Source: an uncultured Treponema sp. (lineage in GTDB: Bacteria; Spirochaetota; Spirochaetia; Treponematales; Treponemataceae). From it: 10,384 nt of DNA. Of the stretch, positions 7,247 through 10,384 are shown piece after piece. The stretch is from assembly GCA_905236315.1 (NCBI GenBank), contig CAJOPO010000296.1, positions 1 to 10,384 on the forward strand, written 5' to 3'. The notes under the pieces are model-generated. The model ran no database searches and was not told the DNA's origin. It worked only from the letters and a program-made list of their open reading frames with translations. Numbering within the stretch: position 1 is the stretch's first letter; each line of letters opens with the position of its first letter. The translations under genes and the position numbers were made by a program.

Positions 7247-7266
7247 AATCATTCTCCTCCTAAAAA

Positions 7267-7278
7267 ACACAATTGTAT
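7267..7278. promoter_or_regulatory. Candidate operator 1 (ACACAATTGTAT)
   Basis: One base short of the perfect palindrome ACACAATTGTGT. It lies just downstream of the -10 box of the minus-strand promoter and 59 bases, centre to centre, from a matching site at 7327-7338. It is the natural candidate for binding by the regulator encoded at 7350; binding is inferred. Confidence 0.45.
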
Positions 7279-7288
7279 CTTATACATT

Positions 7289-7317
7289 ATTATAAAACAC
7301 AAATATGTATAAATCAA
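7289..7317 (-). promoter_or_regulatory. Sigma-70-type promoter for the minus-strand operon
   Basis: On the minus strand, TTGATT (7312-7317), a 17-base spacer and a perfect TATAAT (7289-7294). Transcription should begin near 7282, leaving a leader of about 36 bases to the ATG at 7246. The CACAATTGTA near-palindrome at 7267-7278 lies at about +4 to +15, where a bound repressor would block initiation or clearance. Confidence 0.75.
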
Positions 7318-7326
7318 TAAAAAAAA

Positions 7327-7338
7327 CGCAATTGTGAT
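7327..7338. promoter_or_regulatory. Candidate operator 2 (CGCAATTGTGAT)
   Basis: The central ten bases CGCAATTGTG differ by one base from the palindrome CACAATTGTG. It lies 11 bases before the regulator's ATG and downstream of a weak -10-like TATAAA at 7308-7313, for which no -35 box is visible. Its position would suit autoregulation. Confidence 0.45.
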
Positions 7339-7349
7339 ATATTTTTAAT

Positions 7350-7667
7350 ATGAATTTTTGGGAAACTGTTGATTCTTTGCGTGAATACAAAAACATCTCC
7401 CGAAAGGAGCTTGCATATTTTGCAGACTTTTCTCTTACTAGCCTTTCAACAGGAATAAAAAGGAATAGCATACCGTCAGCAGATGTAGCACTCCGCATTG
7501 CAAAAGTTTTAGATGTATCTATCGAAGACTTATTGCAAGATATGAATATCTCCAAAGCCTCTTCCACCACCCCTGATAGAGGAAAATCAAAAATACAAAT
7601 CTTTAATAGAAGAATTAAAAAAACTTCCCTCCCCTGTACAAAACTCTATAGTGTCAATGATACATGA
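7350..7667 (+). CDS. XRE/Cro-CI family transcriptional regulator, frameshifted near residue 80
   Basis: 105 aa as read. Residues 4-64 form a Cro/CI-type helix-turn-helix (RKELAYFADFSLTSLSTGIKR, about 18-38, then LRIAKVLDVSIEDLLQ, about 48-63), so it should bind palindromic DNA as a dimer. No Shine-Dalgarno precedes the ATG; the start is chosen because MNFWETV is the usual opening of such treponemal regulators (recalled, not checked). After about residue 80 the sequence loses character (QIFNRRIKKTSLPCTK), while the +1 frame carries a good regulator-like C-terminus to 7710. One extra A in the A5 run at 7589-7593 accounts for this. It is divergent from the lipoprotein operon, sharing a region with two matching near-palindromes, and lies upstream of iorA, so it may control either. 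Confidence 0.75.
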   Translation: MNFWETVDSLREYKNISRKELAYFADFSLTSLSTGIKRNSIPSADVALRIAKVLDVSIEDLLQDMNISKASSTTPDRGKSKIQIFNRRIKKTSLPCTKLYSVNDT

Positions 7668-7710
7668 ATTAAAAACCTCATACCTTGACAGCAAAAGTCT
7701 GTTTTGTTAG
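7594..7710 (+). other. Displaced C-terminus of the XRE regulator (+1 frame)
   Basis: Frame +1 relative to the regulator's start reads YKSLIEELKKLPSPVQNSIV, then SMIHELKTSYLDSKSLFC and a TAG at 7708-7710. This amphipathic helix pair is what follows the helix-turn-helix in related spirochaete regulators. Deleting one A at 7589-7593 would give a continuous 119-aa protein that stops nine bases before iorA. The cause may be a true mutation, a switchable tract, transcriptional slippage or a sequencing error. Confidence 0.7.
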
Positions 7711-7719
7711 AGTAAAAAA

Positions 7720-9471
7720 ATGAAACAACTGATGTTAGGAAATGCTGCCGCAGCGCGCGGACTATATGAAAGTGGTTGTGCTGTTGTTTCTAGTTATCCT
7801 GGAACCCCAAGCACAGAAATTACAGAAGAAGCTGCAAAGTTCAAAGAAATATATTGTGAATGGGCACCAAATGAAAAGGTTGCATTAGAAACAGCCTTTG
7901 GGGCAAGCCTTGCAGGAAAGAGGTCTTTTTGCGGTATGAAACACGTAGGATTAAACGTGGCTGCAGACCCTCTTTTTACCATGAGTTATACAGGAATAAA
8001 CGCAGGATTAGTTATTGGGGTGGCAGATGACCCCGCTATGCATTCTAGTCAAAATGAACAAGATTCAAGGCATTATGCTATAGCAGCAAAAGTTCCCATG
8101 CTAGAACCCAGCGATTCAGATGAAGCACTAAATTATGCAAAAATTGCCTTTACCCTTAGCGAGCAATTTGATACCCCTGTTTTATACAAAATGTGCACTC
8201 GCATTGCTCATAGTCAGAGCATTGTAGAGGCAGGAGAAAGAAAAGAAATACCCCCCAAAAAATATAAAAAAGATATTACAAAGTACGTAATGGCACCAGC
8301 AAATGCCATTCATCGCCATCCTATAGTAGAAAAACGCCTTAAAGAGATAGAAGAATGGTCATTAAAAAGTGGAATAAACCGCATAGAACTAGCCACTCCC
8401 AATTTTTTTGTCAATGGCAAAGCTCCCATAGGTGTTATTACATCATCTACATCATATCAATATACAAAAGAAGCACTAGGAAACAGTGTTTCTATATTAA
8501 AACTAGGAATGATTAATCCCCTACCTACACAAATGATAAAAGAGTTTTCTAAATCTGTAGAAAAGCTCATTATAATAGAAGAACTAGACCCAATTATTGA
8601 ACAATTCTGCCGTTCACTAGGCTTAGCAATAGAGATTCATGGCAAAGATATGTTTTCTAACTGTGGAGAGTTAAGCCAAAATATAATTGCAAAAGCATTT
8701 GGAAAAAACACAGAAGAAGGTCCAAAACTTAATATAGATATTCCAGTGCGTCCACCCATTATGTGTGCAGGCTGCCCACACAGAGGAATGTTCTATGCAC
8801 TACATAAATTAAAGGTAACTGTCTGGGGAGATATAGGTTGCTATACGCTAGGCTCCGTAGCTCCACTTTCTGCTATGGACGTAACGCTGTGCATGGGAGC
8901 ATCTTTTTCTGGTTTGCATGGCTGGAACAAGGCTGGAGGAGCAGAATATGAACGTAAGTCTGTAGCGGTTTTAGGGGACTCGACATTTGTTCATTCAGGT
9001 ATGACAGGTCTTGCAACCATTGCGTATAATCAATCAGCTTCTACAGTAATTGTGCTCGATAATTCTATCACTGGTATGACAGGTCACCAGCAAAACCCTA
9101 CCACTGGCAAAAATCTATATGGAGAAGCAGCAGGTCGCATTGATTTAGAAGCACTTGCAAAAGCAATGGGAATAAGCCATGTGCGCGTTGTAGACCCATA
9201 TAATATTGCAGAATGTGAAAAGGTCGTAAAAGAAGAATTAGACTTTGACGGTCCTAGTCTCATAATAAGCCGAAGACCTTGCGTTCTCTTAAAAACTGTA
9301 AAAGCAAAGCCTGCCTTAATTGTAGATAAAGAAAAGTGCCGTTCATGCAAGCAATGTATGAAAATTGGCTGTTCTGCAATCTCTATGCAAGGAGGAAAAG
9401 CGCATATTGACCCCACATTATGTGTGGGCTGTGGTGTGTGTTCACAGCTATGTGCCTTTGGAGCATTATAA
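7720..9471 (+). CDS. iorA: Indolepyruvate:ferredoxin oxidoreductase, alpha subunit
   Basis: 583 aa, full length for the family. The enzyme (IorAB) oxidatively decarboxylates aryl pyruvates from aromatic amino acids to aryl-acetyl-CoA, passing electrons to ferredoxin in the cytoplasm. The N-terminal pyrimidine-binding domain has GNAAAARGL (7-15), YPGTPSTEI (26-34) and DDPAMHSSQNEQDSR (103-117). The C-terminal thiamine-diphosphate domain has CAGCPHRG (349-356), GDIGCYTLG (370-378), GDSTFVHSG (419-427) and NSITGMTGHQ (448-457). Two ferredoxin-type cluster motifs close the protein: Cys540, 543, 546, 551 and Cys568, 571, 574, 578. The beta subunit gene iorB, usually adjacent, is not downstream; the next gene is unrelated. 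The Shine-Dalgarno is weak (TTAGAG before AAAAAAATG), and the restored regulator frame would end nine bases upstream, suggesting coupling. Confidence 0.95.
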   Translation: MKQLMLGNAAAARGLYESGCAVVSSYPGTPSTEITEEAAKFKEIYCEWAPNEKVALETAFGASLAGKRSFCGMKHVGLNVAADPLFTMSYTGINAGLVIGVADDPAMHSSQNEQDSRHYAIAAKVPMLEPSDSDEALNYAKIAFTLSEQFDTPVLYKMCTRIAHSQSIVEAGERKEIPPKKYKKDITKYVMAPANAIHRHPIVEKRLKEIEEWSLKSGINRIELATPNFFVNGKAPIGVITSSTSYQYTKEALGNSVSILKLGMINPLPTQMIKEFSKSVEKLIIIEELDPIIEQFCRSLGLAIEIHGKDMFSNCGELSQNIIAKAFGKNTEEGPKLNIDIPVRPPIMCAGCPHRGMFYALHKLKVTVWGDIGCYTLGSVAPLSAMDVTLCMGASFSGLHGWNKAGGAEYERKSVAVLGDSTFVHSGMTGLATIAYNQSASTVIVLDNSITGMTGHQQNPTTGKNLYGEAAGRIDLEALAKAMGISHVRVVDPYNIAECEKVVKEELDFDGPSLIISRRPCVLLKTVKAKPALIVDKEKCRSCKQCMKIGCSAISMQGGKAHIDPTLCVGCGVCSQLCAFGAL

Positions 9472-9493
9472 AAGATGCACCTTCTTTGATGTA

Positions 9494-9513
9494 CCCCGGA
9501 AGTAGTTTCGGGG
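9494..9513 (+). terminator. Hairpin after iorA, possible terminator
   Basis: CCCCGGAA-GTAG-TTTCGGGG forms an eight-bp stem with one G-T pair and a four-base loop, 22 bases after the iorA stop. The T-run (ATATTTTTT, about 9529-9537) is well separated, so Rho-independent action is plausible but not certain. Confidence 0.5.
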
Positions 9514-9555
9514 TCTAAGACACAACATATATTTTTTGCCCTATTCTTGTTTTGG

Positions 9556-9741
9556 AGGTGTTACAAAATGTATGCTATGTTAACCGTGTCATTCTGAACA
9601 CACAATGCTAGCAGGCTTTGCATTGTGGAAGAATCTATCGAATTTTAGCAGAAATCTGCAAGATTCACAAATTTTTCGCTGGCAACGCCTATTGCTCAAA
9701 ATGACGGTTGAAAGTTTTGGCATACTTTCTGTAACACCACT
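9556..9741. mobile_element. MITE-like palindromic interspersed repeat
   Basis: A non-coding element of about 185 bases with terminal inverted repeats at 9557-9575 and 9720-9738 matching at 17 of 19 positions (GGTGTTACA-AAAT-GTATGC against GGTGTTACA-GAAA-GTATGC). Complementarity continues inward: AACCGTGTCATTCTGAAC (about 9582-9599) faces TTGCTCAAAATGACGGTT (about 9692-9709). Nested inside are CACAATGC/GCATTGTG and GAATCT/AGATTC stems. The words TCATTCTGA and GAAGAATCT resemble a widespread class of palindromic bacterial repeats, by recollection. It has no open frame and no clear target duplication. Its right end runs into CTTTTTTT, so the folded RNA could also end plus-strand transcripts. Apart from this and the hairpin at 9494, the 9472-9817 gap holds nothing I recognise. 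Confidence 0.65.
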
Positions 9742-9817
9742 CTTTTTTTATTTTTTATAAAATTTATGTAAAGCAAAAGACAGTCATACCGATACTTTTA
9801 ATAGAGAGGTATGGCCT

Positions 9818-10210
9818 ATGTATAGAACAGACATTCATTTAAGTGCTGCGACATATAAGACTCTTTTTGCCAGTTCCTCAGGCAGACTGTATGTTCCTGT
9901 AAAGCCCAGCGTTACAGTATACACACAGTTTGACCATGTGCGGGGAACACCTGCCGCTAACGGTCAGAAAGGAGTTCCCGTTGATCGCATTAGAATTTTG
10001 AACACGCTCATTGACCAGTTGGTTTCTATGAAGAAGTCTACTGTTTCAAAGAACGATGTAGTTGGACTTTCAGACGCACAAAAAGACGCATTGATAGAAA
10101 CATATCAAAAACAAATAAAGACCGCTGTTGCTACCTCAACTGGTCCTGGAACATACGGTCTTGCAGGATTAATGCCAGAGCCTGGTGCATTATTTAACAT
10201 TACAGCCTAA
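9818..10210 (+). CDS. 130-aa protein of unknown function
   Basis: Starts MYRTDIHLSAATYKTLF, preceded by GAGAGG (9804-9809) eight bases before the ATG. An out-of-frame ATG at 9811 meets a stop within five codons and is ignored. There is no signal peptide, membrane segment or Cys. The order of features is a compact beta-like N-terminus (GRLYVPVKPSVTVYTQFDHV, about 22-41), a central helix with VDRIRILNTLIDQLVSMKK (about 54-72), a Lys/Gln-rich helix (ALIETYQKQIKTAVA) and a Gly/Pro-rich tail. Codon use looks less AT-biased than in the lipoprotein genes. With its own ribosome site and strong terminator it appears monocistronic and well expressed. It may be a conserved spirochaete protein, but I recognise no functional family and offer no role. 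Confidence 0.8.
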   Translation: MYRTDIHLSAATYKTLFASSSGRLYVPVKPSVTVYTQFDHVRGTPAANGQKGVPVDRIRILNTLIDQLVSMKKSTVSKNDVVGLSDAQKDALIETYQKQIKTAVATSTGPGTYGLAGLMPEPGALFNITA

Positions 10211-10219
10211 GAAAGATGT

Positions 10220-10238
10220 CTAAAGGATTTTTCTTTAG
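10220..10238 (+). other. Small 3'-UTR hairpin
   Basis: CTAAAG (10220-10225) and CTTTAG (10233-10238) form a perfect six-bp stem with a seven-base loop, ten bases after the stop of the 130-aa gene and before its main terminator. The role, if any, is unknown. Confidence 0.35.
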
Positions 10239-10250
10239 AACTAAAGCTAG

Positions 10251-10284
10251 AAAGCCCCCTACAGAAAATGTAGCGGGCTTTTTT
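10251..10284 (+). terminator. Strong intrinsic terminator of the 130-aa gene
   Basis: AAAGCCCCCTACA (10251-10263) pairs with TGTAGCGGGCTTT (10269-10281) with one C-C mismatch and the loop GAAAA; six T residues (10279-10284) follow. This is a textbook Rho-independent terminator. Confidence 0.92.
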
Positions 10285-10291
10285 ATTTATG

Positions 10292-10334
10292 GGAACTTCG
10301 AAAAACTCCCTTTCAGAAAGTTTTTCGAGGTTCC
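10292..10334. repeat. Large inverted repeat A at the window edge
   Basis: Arms 10292-10307 and 10319-10334 (GGAACTTCGAAAAACT against AGTTTTTCGAGGTTCC) form a 16-bp stem with a single T-G pair and an 11-base loop. It lies directly after a complete terminator, so it is unlikely to be needed for termination. Confidence 0.7.
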
Positions 10335-10378
10335 TGCGAGTTGTAAGTCGCTATAATAGCGCGACTTACAACATCGCA
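10335..10378. repeat. Large inverted repeat B at the window edge
   Basis: Arms 10340-10351 and 10361-10372 (GTTGTAAGTCGC/GCGACTTACAAC) pair perfectly over 12 bp. TGCGA (10335-10339) and TCGCA (10374-10378) add five more pairs across a one-base bulge, and CTA/TAG in the loop can extend the stem inward. It abuts inverted repeat A with no gap; together they look like part of an interspersed repeat that may continue past the window. Confidence 0.7.
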
Positions 10379-10384
10379 TTTTCA

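Noticed and set aside
7247-7270. Longer form of the small lipoprotein starting at GTG 7270 or ATG 7252
   Set aside because: The strong AGGAGGAGA lies inside that extension. Only the ATG at 7246 has normal spacing to it.
7250-7349. Riboswitch in the operon leader
   Set aside because: The expected leader is only about 36 bases, with no conserved aptamer features; the symmetry seen there fits DNA operators better.
7280-7570. A 96-codon open frame on the minus strand opposite the regulator
   Set aside because: It overlaps the helix-turn-helix coding region antisense and would end in the promoter region; it has no ribosome site and no recognisable sequence.
7584-7600. Programmed -1 ribosomal frameshift in the regulator
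   Set aside because: Reaching the tail needs a +1 shift, there is no X-XXY-YYZ heptamer in register, and no clear pseudoknot follows. Mutation, slippage or sequencing error is simpler.
9556-9741. Full insertion sequence
   Set aside because: The element is under 200 bases and has no transposase frame on either strand.
10292-10378. Start of a CRISPR array
   Set aside because: The repeats are inverted, not direct, abut without spacers, and no cas gene is present.

Overview
This AT-rich window most likely comes from a spirochaete, probably Treponema. That is an inference from the repertoire: many small lipoproteins with spirochaete-style lipoboxes, an XRE regulator beginning MNFWETV with an 'LPxPVQxSIxxMI' tail, an indolepyruvate:ferredoxin oxidoreductase, and PEGA and Sel1 repeat proteins. 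No rRNA or other marker gene is present to settle it.

Region 1 (1-7246, minus strand) is a run of eight co-directional genes, and every product carries an export signal. In transcription order they are: a small lipoprotein with a TACA tetranucleotide tract in its first codons (6875-7246); a 409-aa lipoprotein of unknown function with a GTG start (5614-6843); three tandem paralogues with LPP20-type motifs (4973-5560, 4484-4909, 3903-4475); a Sel1-repeat protein with a possible CsgG/TolB-like front domain (2353-3894); a four-PEGA, Ig-like, beta-barrel outer-membrane protein (432-2339); and a lipoprotein cut by the window edge (1-422). Junctions are tight, and at three of them the TAG stop lies inside the next Shine-Dalgarno. 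The exception is a strong intrinsic-terminator hairpin between the first and second paralogues, whose loop can also pair with the next gene's Shine-Dalgarno. The set looks like an envelope-associated operon with partial internal attenuation; the function is not known.

Region 2 (7247-7349) is a divergent control region. It has a near-consensus sigma-70 promoter driving the minus operon, plus two near-palindromes built on CACAATTGTG, one placed for each direction. They are candidate operators for the XRE-type regulator at 7350, which is itself frameshifted: its natural C-terminus is intact but sits in the +1 frame after an A5 run.

Region 3 (7350-9513, plus strand) holds that regulator, then iorA, the alpha subunit of indolepyruvate:ferredoxin oxidoreductase (aromatic amino-acid catabolism). 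iorA ends in a hairpin and no iorB follows.

Region 4 (9514-10384) has a roughly 185-bp MITE-like palindromic element with 19-bp inverted ends and no gene inside, then a 130-aa protein of unknown function with its own strong terminator, then two large hairpins at the window edge that look like part of a second interspersed repeat. No tRNA, rRNA, CRISPR array, transposase or riboswitch was recognised.
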